Shown here in pieces: positions 26,932 through 35,659 of a stretch of DNA of 64,000 nucleotides. Location of the stretch: NCBI RefSeq assembly GCF_018882095.1, contig NZ_JACVPD010000003.1:186001-250000 (forward strand). Direction: 5' to 3'. The notes beneath the pieces were generated by a model. The model was not told the origin of the DNA. It saw nothing but the letters and a program-made list of their open reading frames with translations, and did no database searches. Numbering within the stretch: the stretch's first letter is position 1; every line of letters starts with the position of its first letter. The translations under genes were made by a program, and so were the position numbers. The stretch comes from Polynucleobacter sp. CS-Odin-A6. GTDB taxonomy: Bacteria > Pseudomonadota > Gammaproteobacteria > Burkholderiales > Burkholderiaceae.

Positions 26932-28017
26932 CTACTTACCTTCAGATAGCATCCAAGTAACCAATGCCCTGCGGTCTTCATCGGAAAGTTGGGCTTGAGG
27001 AGGCATTGGAATAGCCCCCCAAACCCCTGCACCACCACTCTTAACCTTAGCCATCAATTTGTCCTGAGCATCGCTTTGCCCCTTGTATTTATTGGCTACA
27101 TCCGTAATAGAGGGACCTACTAATTTGGTATTGGATGCGTGGCAAGCCGAGCAATTTTCGCTTTTAAATAGTGCAGCAGGACCTTTCGAGGCCAAAGAGG
27201 GAGTATTAACAGAAGGAGTTACTCCTGTACCTGCGGAAACAGGCAGCTGCTTTAATGGCGGCTTAGTCGTATCTGCACCTCGATAGGGTCCATACATTCG
27301 ATTTTGATCTGCGATATTTTCATGGGCATTACGGGCAAAATCCGGCAAGGTAGAACCGATCTGGACAAAGGGAACGCAATTATTCATACAAGCGTTGCCA
27401 TTCACATCCGGTTTGCCGTCCACACTCCAAAGCCCATGTTTCGTTGTCATGCCATTTCGATTGGGCATTTTGATATCGGCGATATTGTTATTACTCAGGA
27501 CAAAATCATCCGGAACAATATCGCCTAAACTTAACGTGAAGGCCACCAAAGCATAAGTATCATCAGGCGTTAAAGATCGAGGTGCATTCCATGGCATGGC
27601 ACGATAAATATAGTCCCATAAGGTTGAAACTGTTGCCACCTTCATTAAGGTAGTGCGTTGCGGTTGCTTCATATCGTTTAATGAAGCAACACGACCTGTC
27701 TTAATATCTTCTTTTGTAGTACCGCCGGCGATCGGAGTAAAGATTTCATTTGAATCCCCAAAGGTGCCGTGACAACTTGCACACTTCGCCTCCCAAATTT
27801 CCTGCCCTTTCGCTACTGAACCAGATCCCTTTGGCAAGCCCTTAAAGTCCGGTCTAACATCAATATCCCAAGCGGCAACTTCAGCAATAGTGGCATGACG
27901 GCCAATACCAGGGTACTTGACGGATGGGGTTTGAGATTGCGCAAAGGCGAAATTGGCTCCCAGTAAAATAGTCCCAACCGAAATAGCACACGAAATAAAT
28001 TTATCCCACTTGCACAT
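26932..28017 (-). CDS. soxD: Sulfur dehydrogenase cytochrome subunit SoxD
   Basis: The diheme c-type cytochrome partner of SoxC; it takes the electrons from oxidation of the SoxY-bound sulfane sulfur. A signal peptide (about 1-27) is followed by heme sites CASCH (about 79-83) and CSACH (about 289-293). Methionine-rich VWGAIPMPPQAQLSDED lies near the end. The start at 28017 (MCKWDK) overlaps soxC by 17 bases; a start at 28032 is also possible. Confidence 0.92.
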   Translation of the reverse strand: MCKWDKFISCAISVGTILLGANFAFAQSQTPSVKYPGIGRHATIAEVAAWDIDVRPDFKGLPKGSGSVAKGQEIWEAKCASCHGTFGDSNEIFTPIAGGTTKEDIKTGRVASLNDMKQPQRTTLMKVATVSTLWDYIYRAMPWNAPRSLTPDDTYALVAFTLSLGDIVPDDFVLSNNNIADIKMPNRNGMTTKHGLWSVDGKPDVNGNACMNNCVPFVQIGSTLPDFARNAHENIADQNRMYGPYRGADTTKPPLKQLPVSAGTGVTPSVNTPSLASKGPAALFKSENCSACHASNTKLVGPSITDVANKYKGQSDAQDKLMAKVKSGGAGVWGAIPMPPQAQLSDEDRRALVTWMLSEGK

Positions 28018-29401
28018 TACTGACCTCACCATTGGAATCTAATTTCCAAGATTGAATTGCATTATTGTGATAAATCGATCGTGTGCCGCGTAAGTTACGG
28101 AGTGTCTTGATGGAAGGCTGAATGTAACCCGTATCATCCACAGCTCTTGATTGCATAATGGCGGGCGAACCATCCCAAATCCAATCAATATTAAATCGAG
28201 TTATAGACTTGGTGAGGATAGGCGTTTCCAAACGGGCTGTACGCCAGTTATTGCCGCCATCAAAGGAAACATCGACACGTTTAATCTTGCCGCGGCCAGA
28301 CCAAGCCATGCCACTGACGTTATAGAAACCTTTGTCTAGTAGTTGTTGGCCACCAGATGGTGTAGTGATAACCGATTTACATTCTTGGATCGAGGTGTAT
28401 TGACGATGCTCACCATTTGGCATGAGATCAATATAGTGAATCGCTTCGTCTTTTGAATTCCAAGGCATGTCGCCTACCTCTAGGCGCCGCAGCCATTTGA
28501 CCCAGCTAACCCCCTGCACACCTGGCACAACCAGGCGCAATGGAAAGCCGTTTTCAGGGCGTAACATCTCGCCATTCATACCCCATGCAACAATCGCATC
28601 CTGAAGATTGCTTTCTAGGTTAATGGTTCGAGTCATGCCAGAGCCGTCACCACCCTCGGCAAGCATGTACTTCCCTTTCTTCAAATCAGCACCACACTCT
28701 TCAAGCAATACTTTAAGAGGTACACCTGTGAACTCACAACAGGACAGCATGCCGTGGGTGTACTGAACCGTTGGTACAGCAACGTTACCCCACTCAAGAC
28801 CAGTGTTCGCACCGCACTCAATAAAGTGTGTACGTGAAACTGAAGGTAAACGCATTAAATCATTCATCGTAAATACACGTGGGTTTTTTACTAGACCATT
28901 CACCATCAAACGATGGGTTTCTGGGTTGAGGTTATACCAACCCTGATGGTGCCGCTCAAAATGCAAACCATTCGGTGTAATGGTTCCAAATAAACCTTGT
29001 AGTGGCGTAAATGCAACTGAAGAGGCTGAAACACGCGTTAAGCCAGGAGACTGACGACGTATTAAGTTTGACTCATAGATAGACGGGACACCATAAGGCA
29101 TAGTTGCTACGTTCTTGCCTAAAGTCGTTTGCCATTCTTGTTTTTCTAGAATCGCAGGATCGCCCTCGCCTGCAGCCATAGCCAGAGGTGCTGATAGTCC
29201 AGCGGCAACACCACCTAATGCAGACATAAAACCTTTACGCAAAAAACCACGACGATTTTCATCCAAGCCATTGCTATTAATTTCGGCAATCAGATCCTGT
29301 GAAATAAAATGCTCTGGCGCCTTAACTAGACGAGCTCTGTGGCTCAACCTTTCGATTGTGTCGACATCTTCTGCGCTAATCTCTATTTGTTTATTTGTCA
29401 T
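28001..29401 (-). CDS. soxC: Sulfite/sulfane dehydrogenase molybdoenzyme subunit SoxC
   Basis: A sulfite-oxidase-family molybdenum cofactor protein that with SoxD removes six electrons from the SoxY-bound sulfane sulfur. The Tat signal NRRGFLRKGF is at about 49-58, after a long N-terminal region. The molybdenum-ligand Cys is near 196 in THFIECGANTG. Downstream are GGDGSGMTRTI, PLRLVVPGVQGVSWVKWLRRLEV and a dimerisation domain. At 466 residues it is slightly longer than Paracoccus SoxC. It lies 34 bases after the ArsR regulator. Confidence 0.95.
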   Translation of the reverse strand: MTNKQIEISAEDVDTIERLSHRARLVKAPEHFISQDLIAEINSNGLDENRRGFLRKGFMSALGGVAAGLSAPLAMAAGEGDPAILEKQEWQTTLGKNVATMPYGVPSIYESNLIRRQSPGLTRVSASSVAFTPLQGLFGTITPNGLHFERHHQGWYNLNPETHRLMVNGLVKNPRVFTMNDLMRLPSVSRTHFIECGANTGLEWGNVAVPTVQYTHGMLSCCEFTGVPLKVLLEECGADLKKGKYMLAEGGDGSGMTRTINLESNLQDAIVAWGMNGEMLRPENGFPLRLVVPGVQGVSWVKWLRRLEVGDMPWNSKDEAIHYIDLMPNGEHRQYTSIQECKSVITTPSGGQQLLDKGFYNVSGMAWSGRGKIKRVDVSFDGGNNWRTARLETPILTKSITRFNIDWIWDGSPAIMQSRAVDDTGYIQPSIKTLRNLRGTRSIYHNNAIQSWKLDSNGEVSNVQVG

Positions 29402-29435
29402 GTAATTTCTAATTTAAGGAACAGCTGCTAATCAA

Positions 29436-29807
29436 TTAATGCAAACTCTCGGCAATCTTTGCGCATACCGTTTGACACATCTCAACGGTTGCGTTGTCAG
29501 CAATTGAATAAAAAACGGTGGTTCCTTCTTTGCGCCTTAACAAGATTCCAGCTTTATGCAACATTGCGAGATGACGTGACACATTCGCCTGGCTAGAGCC
29601 ACATAACTGGATGACCTCAGAAACCGACTTTTCACCGCTACAGACCGCGTACATGATGCGCAGGCGCGCTGGCTCAGACAGTACATCGAAGTATTGGGCA
29701 ACGCGTTCGAATACCTTCTCCATCAAAGCCGGAGATAGGTTACTGGTTGCTTTTTTGAGCTTAGCCTTATTATTCATTAATTTATTGTTGTATGCGTATA
29801 TATGCAT
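29436..29807 (-). CDS. soxR: ArsR-family regulator, SoxR-like
   Basis: A 123-residue winged-helix repressor (VLSEPARLRIMYAVCSGEKSVSEVIQLCGSSQANVSRHLAMLHKAGILLRR at about 42-92). Cysteines lie at about 56, 69, 111 and 115. One before the SGE turn and one near the C-terminal helix match the paired redox thiols of SqrR/BigR/SoxR sulfur sensors, so persulfide sensing is likely. An AAGAG sequence supports the ATG at 29807. An alternative start at 29777 would put the palindrome at 29791-29808 outside the gene. It heads the sox locus. Confidence 0.85.
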   Translation of the reverse strand: MHIYAYNNKLMNNKAKLKKATSNLSPALMEKVFERVAQYFDVLSEPARLRIMYAVCSGEKSVSEVIQLCGSSQANVSRHLAMLHKAGILLRRKEGTTVFYSIADNATVEMCQTVCAKIAESLH

Positions 29808-29808
29808 A
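29791..29808. promoter_or_regulatory. 18-bp near-palindrome, candidate SoxR operator
   Basis: TATGCGTATATATGCATA is symmetrical at 8 of 9 base pairs. It lies at the start of the soxR-like gene, between it and divergent modB, overlapping the probable promoter. ArsR-family repressors bind AT-rich palindromes of this size. Assignment to SoxR is inferred from position. Confidence 0.55.
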
Positions 29809-29879
29809 TATTAAACTCTTACATCCAACAGAACCATATAGAGAGATACCCTTACTAGAACAGCCAATACAATGGCAGC

Positions 29880-30533
29880 ATGGATACCGATGCAATCCTT
29901 CTCTCCCTCAAGCTCGCCTTCTGGACATTAGCACTCATACTGCCATTTGGTATTTGGGTCGCTCATCGACTCATGAGCTTAAATAAAAGTCGCCCCTGGA
30001 TTGAGGCGGCTTTAGCTCTGCCTCTCGTATTACCCCCTACTGTATTGGGCTACTATTTTTTAGTGGGCTTGAGCGAACAATCTATTTTTGGATTCCCTTT
30101 GGTTTTCTCGTTTTACGGCATTCTCATTGCCTCATTAATCGTGAATCTACCCTTTGCTATACAGCCAATACAAAGGGCCTTTGAGGCCATCAATCCAGAA
30201 ATTCGAGAGGCAGCTCAAGTCAGCGGACTTAGTCAATGGCAAATATTTCGACTGATTGAGTTGCCATTAGCCTGGCGTGGGATTACCAGCGCAGCTGTTA
30301 TCACATTTGCTCATACGCTGGGTGAGTTTGGAGTGGTCCTCATGGTTGGGGGCGCAATACCTGGCGAAACGAAGACTGTTTCTATTGCAATCTATGACAA
30401 AGTTCAAAATTTTGACACTGCTGGTGCAGGAGCTCTTTCTCTATTTTTATTAGCAACTTCCTTGATTGCAATCGCAATCTCTTACGGGATCTTTGCCCGC
30501 ACTTCTGCCCAGCCGTATAGAGGTGCTACCTAA
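29880..30533 (+). CDS. modB: Molybdate ABC transporter permease
   Basis: A 217-residue inner-membrane permease with about five hydrophobic segments and the EAA-loop EAAQVSGLSQWQIFRLIELPLA. The ModB hallmark FAHTLGEFGVVLMVGG is present, as is ALALPLVLPPTVLGYYFL. It should form the molybdate channel with ModC. It overlaps modC by one base (TAATG). Tungstate cannot be ruled out as substrate. Divergent from soxR, it probably supplies molybdenum for SoxC among others. Confidence 0.92.
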   Translation: MDTDAILLSLKLAFWTLALILPFGIWVAHRLMSLNKSRPWIEAALALPLVLPPTVLGYYFLVGLSEQSIFGFPLVFSFYGILIASLIVNLPFAIQPIQRAFEAINPEIREAAQVSGLSQWQIFRLIELPLAWRGITSAAVITFAHTLGEFGVVLMVGGAIPGETKTVSIAIYDKVQNFDTAGAGALSLFLLATSLIAIAISYGIFARTSAQPYRGAT

Positions 30534-31645
30534 TGTTAAAACTCAGGCTATCCCAACGTCTGCCGATGCCAATAGAAGTGAATCTGGAATGTGCAGCCGG
30601 TGAAATGCATGCCTTAGTTGGCCCATCTGGAAGTGGAAAAACGACTGTACTCAGAACCATTGCAGGCTTACGACATGCTAGTAGCGGAAGAATTGAATGC
30701 AACTCCGAAGTTTGGTTTGAGAGCGATGATTTAACTAGTACTCCAAAATTAATGACGGCTGCCCAACGGTCTTGCGGCTTTCTCTTTCAACAGTACGCCC
30801 TCTTTCCTCACTTAAACGCAATTGAAAATGTTTGCATACCACTGCAAAATTCAGGACTTAGCACTAGTGAACGTAAAGTGATTGCTTTAGACTGGCTAGA
30901 AAGAATGGGTATTGCTGAGCTTGCCCAACGCATGCCGGATCAACTGTCAGGTGGACAACAGCAGCGTATAGCCCTGGCAAGAGCATTGGCTAGAAAACCA
31001 AAAATCCTGCTGCTGGATGAGCCCTTTTCTGCAGTGGATGCTCCAACTCGTCAAAGCCTCTACAAAACCCTGGCAGATCTGCGTCAAGACCTCAACATCC
31101 CAATCCTACTCGTCACTCATGATTTGCGGGAGGCAAGTTTGCTGGCTGATCGGATCACGGTATTAGAGGAAGGCATTAGTCTGCAGACAGCAGCCCCACA
31201 AATATTATTTCAAAAACCACGAAACTCTCGTGTTGCTGAGTTAGTCGGGATTAGTAATCGGTTTCATGGGGTATTTAATGCTGGTAGTCTTACATGGGAT
31301 GGGTGTGATCAAACATTTGCAGTAGCCGATAAAGGCAAGATCCCAGCTAATACAAAAGTAGCTTGGGTCATTCCACAAAGCGGATTAAGTGCACACAATC
31401 ATTCCTCTTCTATAACAATGCCCGCTATTGTTAAAAAAGTGAGTAGCTTAGGTCAAATTTCAGTCATTCAGTTCTGTATTCAACAGAGCGAGAATACGAT
31501 CGAATGGGAAGCCTCAGCAGCAGAAGTAAAGCGACTCAATATTGAAGTTGGCGCTCTCATGCATCTGGAATTAGATGGCAGTCAAATTCATATCATGCCC
31601 TTAAGATCCATTAATGATCCCAGAAGATTTCTAGAGTCTATGTAG
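30533..31645 (+). CDS. modC: Molybdate ABC transporter ATPase
   Basis: A 370-residue ABC ATPase: Walker A GPSGSGKTT at about 30-38, signature LSGGQQQRIALARAL near 139-153, Walker B ILLLDEPF near 158-165, and LLVTHDLREA as the switch His. A C-terminal TOBE-like domain (about 290-355) may bind molybdate. It is coupled to modB by a one-base overlap. The gene for the periplasmic binding protein ModA is not in this cluster. It ends 5 bases from the convergent methyltransferase. Confidence 0.92.
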   Translation: MLKLRLSQRLPMPIEVNLECAAGEMHALVGPSGSGKTTVLRTIAGLRHASSGRIECNSEVWFESDDLTSTPKLMTAAQRSCGFLFQQYALFPHLNAIENVCIPLQNSGLSTSERKVIALDWLERMGIAELAQRMPDQLSGGQQQRIALARALARKPKILLLDEPFSAVDAPTRQSLYKTLADLRQDLNIPILLVTHDLREASLLADRITVLEEGISLQTAAPQILFQKPRNSRVAELVGISNRFHGVFNAGSLTWDGCDQTFAVADKGKIPANTKVAWVIPQSGLSAHNHSSSITMPAIVKKVSSLGQISVIQFCIQQSENTIEWEASAAEVKRLNIEVGALMHLELDGSQIHIMPLRSINDPRRFLESM

Positions 31646-31650
31646 CTGCA

Positions 31651-32271
31651 TCACCGTTTTTTAGAGACTAAGCCCAGCAATGCCGACATGCCTGTATGCC
31701 TAGGACCTTCTGATAATTCTTTTTCATAACAGCACAAATCTAGAATTTCGAATCCATGGCTTAGCTCACGAATCATCTCTTCGGTATAGAGATGCTCAAT
31801 CAGAGATGGGCCACCCGTTTTATATTCCAACTGTTTTGGCGTATAGCCCTGCAGAATGAATATCCCACTAGGCTTTAATGTTTGTTTAATCTGTTGGAAG
31901 ATTCTAGAGCGCATCTGAGGATCTGCAAACTGAATAAAGATTCCAACTACCGCATCATATGAGTTGGGTGACCAATCAAATCCATCCGTATCAGAAAGGC
32001 TATAGTTAATATTGACTTGATTTTCCTCTGCAAATTGCCTAGCCTTAGCAAGCGCAATATCAGAAACATCAAAGCCAGTAACTTGCATTCCCTGCTTTGC
32101 TAACCACACTCCATTACGACCCTCACCATCTGAAATGCAAAGAATGGAGTTACCTTGTTTTAGATACCGGGTAGATTGCTTAACAAGAAATTCATTGGGC
32201 TCTTTACCGAAGATAAACTCTGCTTTATCAAATCGCTCATTCCAAAACTGGGTTGCATTACTAAACCCCAT
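31651..32271 (-). CDS. Class I SAM-dependent methyltransferase
   Basis: A 206-residue Rossmann-fold methyltransferase. Motif I is ILCISDGEGRNGVWLAKQG at about 42-60, followed by VTGFDVSDIALAKA and GIFIQFADP. The N-terminal FWNERFDKAEFIFGKEPNEFL resembles TehB/thiol-methyltransferase-like proteins, which hints at a small-molecule substrate; none can be named. Its start abuts the metZ stop exactly, so the two are in one operon. Confidence 0.82.
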   Translation of the reverse strand: MGFSNATQFWNERFDKAEFIFGKEPNEFLVKQSTRYLKQGNSILCISDGEGRNGVWLAKQGMQVTGFDVSDIALAKARQFAEENQVNINYSLSDTDGFDWSPNSYDAVVGIFIQFADPQMRSRIFQQIKQTLKPSGIFILQGYTPKQLEYKTGGPSLIEHLYTEEMIRELSHGFEILDLCCYEKELSEGPRHTGMSALLGLVSKKR

Positions 32272-33480
32272 TTATTTTTTCAAGCCACCAATCAGGTCAT
32301 TCTTTAGATCGGCTACATTCTCGAGCCCAACAGCAATGCGAACTAATCCATCGGTAATGCCAGCTGCCTTGCGAGCTTCCGGGCTCACTCTACAATGGGT
32401 CGTGGTTGCTGGATTAGTGATGGTCGTCCGGGTGTCTCCCAAATTAGCAGTAATAGAACAGAGCTTAGTTTGATTGATTAATTTGAATGCCGCCCTCTTC
32501 CCGCCCTTCAGCGTAAAAGAGAGAATCGCGCCACCCGCTTTTTGTTGGCGCTTGGCCAGCGCATGTTGTGGATGGGATTTTAGTCCAGGGTGATATACAC
32601 GCTCTACGCCAGGCTGCTTTTCTAACCACTGAGCAATTTCCAAAGCATTTTGACTCTGTTGCTTCATGCGCAACTCCAGAGTCTCTAAACCTTTGAGAAA
32701 AACCCAAGCATTAAATGCAGACAGGGTTGGACCAGCTGTTCTCACATAGGGAAATACTTTTCCCATAATGAAATCATTACTACCGACAATCGCGCCACCA
32801 ACAACTCGACCTTGACCATCTAGATACTTGGTGGCTGAATGAATAATTACATCAGCCCCTAACAAAAGTGGTCTTTGTAATGCAGGTGTGCAGAAACAGT
32901 TATCTACTGCAAAAAGTGCTTTTGCTTTCTTAGCAATTTTAGAGATTGCTTTGATATCAGCAATCTCGGTTAAAGGATTAGATGGTGTTTCTAAATAAAA
33001 CAGTTTGGTGTTTGCTTGGACGGCATCTTGCCAAGCCTGGGTATTTGATAAATCTACATAGGTAGTCGTAATACCAAAGCGTCCAAGGATATTGCTAAAC
33101 AGTTGAATCGTTGCACCAAAGACAGAGCGAGAGCATATTACGTGGTCTCCTGCTTGCAGATGGGACATCGCCATTGTCAAAATCGCAGCCATTCCTGAAG
33201 AGGTGGCTATACAAGCTTCACCACCTTCTAATGCAGCAAGTCGATCTTGAAACATACTAACTGTGGGATTGGTAAAGCGCGAATAAATAAAACCCTGATC
33301 GGCATGGGCAAATCCATCAGCCGCTTGTTCAGCACTGTCAAAGCAAAAACTGGAGGTCAGGAACATTGCCTCAGAGTGTTCTTGATATTCAGCAGTGCGG
33401 CGAGTACCCGCGCGAACCGCCAAGGTTTCCAACGCCAGCTTTGAGAAATCAGGTTTTTTGCGAGGTGTTTTACTCTTCAT
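32272..33480 (-). CDS. metZ: O-succinylhomoserine sulfhydrylase
   Basis: A PLP enzyme of the Cys/Met-metabolism family that makes homocysteine from O-succinylhomoserine and sulfide. The PLP lysine is near 218 in HSATKYLDGQGRVVGG. LTSSFCFDSAEQAADGF and TRTTITNPATTTHCRVS are typical of MetZ. Length is 402 residues. It follows purF by 69 bases, a common gene order in beta- and gammaproteobacteria. Direct sulfhydrylation would tie sulfide pools to methionine synthesis. Confidence 0.93.
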   Translation of the reverse strand: MKSKTPRKKPDFSKLALETLAVRAGTRRTAEYQEHSEAMFLTSSFCFDSAEQAADGFAHADQGFIYSRFTNPTVSMFQDRLAALEGGEACIATSSGMAAILTMAMSHLQAGDHVICSRSVFGATIQLFSNILGRFGITTTYVDLSNTQAWQDAVQANTKLFYLETPSNPLTEIADIKAISKIAKKAKALFAVDNCFCTPALQRPLLLGADVIIHSATKYLDGQGRVVGGAIVGSNDFIMGKVFPYVRTAGPTLSAFNAWVFLKGLETLELRMKQQSQNALEIAQWLEKQPGVERVYHPGLKSHPQHALAKRQQKAGGAILSFTLKGGKRAAFKLINQTKLCSITANLGDTRTTITNPATTTHCRVSPEARKAAGITDGLVRIAVGLENVADLKNDLIGGLKK

Positions 33481-33511
33481 ACCGCTATTTTGACACCGAA
33501 TGACTAAATTG

Positions 33512-33533
33512 CCTCAGACACCAGCATCTGAGG
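33512..33533 (-). terminator. Hairpin between purF and metZ (weak)
   Basis: A 7-bp perfect stem CCTCAGA / TCTGAGG with an 8-base loop lies in the 69-base purF-metZ gap. In the minus-strand RNA it is followed by CAAUUU, not a true U-tract. It may be a weak terminator or an mRNA processing hairpin. Confidence 0.3.
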
Positions 33534-33549
33534 AACTAGATCGTTGTTT

Positions 33550-35088
33550 TTAGTCTTCGGTAGCTAAGTGTAGGTGTAGTTGTGAACGGGCAAAGTCACT
33601 AGAATCGCGTTGACGATCGGCCTGTGCTTCTGAAGTATTCCGAGCGGCTTCCAAAGCATCCAGATAAGAATCATTAATATCACCCGTGACATAATGCCCA
33701 TCAAAACAAGAAGCTTCGAAGTGCTCGATCTTGGGGTTGATGTCCCTAACTGCTTGCTTCATATCCTCGACACTTTGATAAATGAGTTGATCTGCCCCAA
33801 TCATTTTGTTGATCTCCTCATCTGTTCGCCCATATGCCACTAACTCACTGCGAGTTGGCATATCGATACCATAGACATTGGGAAAGCGAACAGGCGGTGC
33901 AGCGGAAGCAAAAATCACTTTCTTAGCACCAGATTCACGAGCCATTTGCACGATCTCAAACGAAGTTGTACCACGCACAATGGAGTCGTCCACAATTAAG
34001 ACCGTCTTATCTTTAAACTCAATTCTCATGGCATTGAGTTTTTGACGTACCGATTTTTTGCGCACTTCCTGCCCCGGCATGATGAAAGTTCTGCCGATAT
34101 AACGGTTTTTGAAGAAACCTTCACGGTAATCCACACCCAAACGCTTGGCAACTTGCATTGCTGCTGGACGACTCGAGTCTGGGATTGGCATGACTACATC
34201 AATCTCACCTGGAATCGTTTCTTGACGAATCTTTTCGGCAAGGTAATCACCCATTCGCATCCGTACGTTGTAAACAATAACACCGTCAATCGTTGAATCT
34301 GGACGAGCCATGTAAACATATTCAAAAATACATGGAGTCAACACCGCATCGGCTACACATTGTCGAGAAAAGAAGTTACCGTCTAAATCAATATAGATTG
34401 CTTCACCAGGATTTACGTCCCGAACAAATGTGAAGCCCAAGCCATCAAGCGCGACCGACTCAGAAGCAACCATCCACTCAGGGCCCTTTGGCGTATCAAT
34501 GCGACCAATGCATAAAGGACGGATACCAAATGGATCACGAAAAGCCAATAAGCCATACCCAGCAATCAAAGAAACAACGGCATAAGATCCCTTTACACGC
34601 TTAGTAACCTGAGTCACAGCATTAAACATTGCCCCCTCATCCAAAGTAACGCTATTTGTTTCTTTTTGTAATTCATCAGCTAATACGTTAAGTAGGACTT
34701 CTGTATCAGAGCTGGTATTAATATGACGACGATCACGATACGCCATTTCTACGCGCAGGCTAGGCGCATTAGTCAAATTTCCGTTATGCGCCAGAATAAT
34801 GCCGTAAGGGGCACTTACATAAAACGGCTGCGCCTCTTCTTCGCTACTCGCAGAGCCGGCAGTGGGATAGCGCACTTGGCCTATGCCAGCATTACCTACC
34901 AGGCTACGCATATTTCGAGTTCGAAACACATCTCGCACCAAACCATTAGCCTTGTGCATAGTGAATGAATTTCCATTCATCGTAGCCATACCGGCCGCAT
35001 CTTGACCTCGATGTTGCAAAAGCAACAATGCGTCGTATATCAATTGATTAACTGGGGAGTGGGAAACTGTTCCAACGACGCCGCACAT
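33550..35088 (-). CDS. purF: Amidophosphoribosyltransferase
   Basis: Catalyses the first step of purine synthesis, PRPP plus glutamine to phosphoribosylamine. Cys2 (MCGVVGT) is the glutaminase nucleophile. LLLQHRGQDAAGMAT and GIGQVRYPTAGS are the class II amidotransferase motifs; VLIVDDSIVRGTTS is the PRPP loop. At 512 residues it is full length. It follows cvpA by 4 bases, as in E. coli. Confidence 0.97.
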   Translation of the reverse strand: MCGVVGTVSHSPVNQLIYDALLLLQHRGQDAAGMATMNGNSFTMHKANGLVRDVFRTRNMRSLVGNAGIGQVRYPTAGSASSEEEAQPFYVSAPYGIILAHNGNLTNAPSLRVEMAYRDRRHINTSSDTEVLLNVLADELQKETNSVTLDEGAMFNAVTQVTKRVKGSYAVVSLIAGYGLLAFRDPFGIRPLCIGRIDTPKGPEWMVASESVALDGLGFTFVRDVNPGEAIYIDLDGNFFSRQCVADAVLTPCIFEYVYMARPDSTIDGVIVYNVRMRMGDYLAEKIRQETIPGEIDVVMPIPDSSRPAAMQVAKRLGVDYREGFFKNRYIGRTFIMPGQEVRKKSVRQKLNAMRIEFKDKTVLIVDDSIVRGTTSFEIVQMARESGAKKVIFASAAPPVRFPNVYGIDMPTRSELVAYGRTDEEINKMIGADQLIYQSVEDMKQAVRDINPKIEHFEASCFDGHYVTGDINDSYLDALEAARNTSEAQADRQRDSSDFARSQLHLHLATED

Positions 35089-35092
35089 AAGC

Positions 35093-35659
35093 CTAGATCC
35101 CTATTGTTAGTGAAGGGGTTACGGTGGGTGTAATTTTAGGCATTGCATCACCTAATTGTTTAGCCCAATCAGCCGGTAACCATCCTTTGATTAAACCAGT
35201 CGCCATATCTACAGCAGGGCGAGTTATGGCTTTTTGCCATGCTATGCTTTGCGGTATTGGTGTGAGCGCCGCTAATGTAGCCAATACAACGATCACTATA
35301 CCTCCGCGAGCCAAGCCAAAAACCAAGCCAAGGAAACGATCGGTCACAGTTAAGCCTGCCGACAAAATAATTTTTTGTATCAGATTTCCAACCAATCCAC
35401 AAATAATCAAAGTCAAGATAAATAAGATCAGAAAACTGATACCCAGACTCAAGAGCTCATCCATATGGAAAGTGGATAGCCATTCCACAGAAAGATAGTT
35501 AGTGTAGTGATAGGCAACCCATGCAGCGATGAACCAAGAAGCTAATGCCAACAATTCTTTAAATAAGCCTCTAGAAATACCGACCAGAGCAGAGACCAGC
35601 AACACAACCAGGGTGAAGTAATCCACCGGGGTTAATTTCAGGGTGGATAAGTATTCCAT
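35093..35659 (-). CDS. cvpA: CvpA family membrane protein
   Basis: A 188-residue protein with four hydrophobic helices. DYFTLVVLLVSALVGISRGLFKELLALASWF at the N-terminus is the family mark. CvpA is needed for colicin V production in E. coli and affects envelope tolerance; its mechanism is unknown. It overlaps the SPOR gene by one base (TAATG) and precedes purF by 4 bases. Confidence 0.92.
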   Translation of the reverse strand: MEYLSTLKLTPVDYFTLVVLLVSALVGISRGLFKELLALASWFIAAWVAYHYTNYLSVEWLSTFHMDELLSLGISFLILFILTLIICGLVGNLIQKIILSAGLTVTDRFLGLVFGLARGGIVIVVLATLAALTPIPQSIAWQKAITRPAVDMATGLIKGWLPADWAKQLGDAMPKITPTVTPSLTIGI

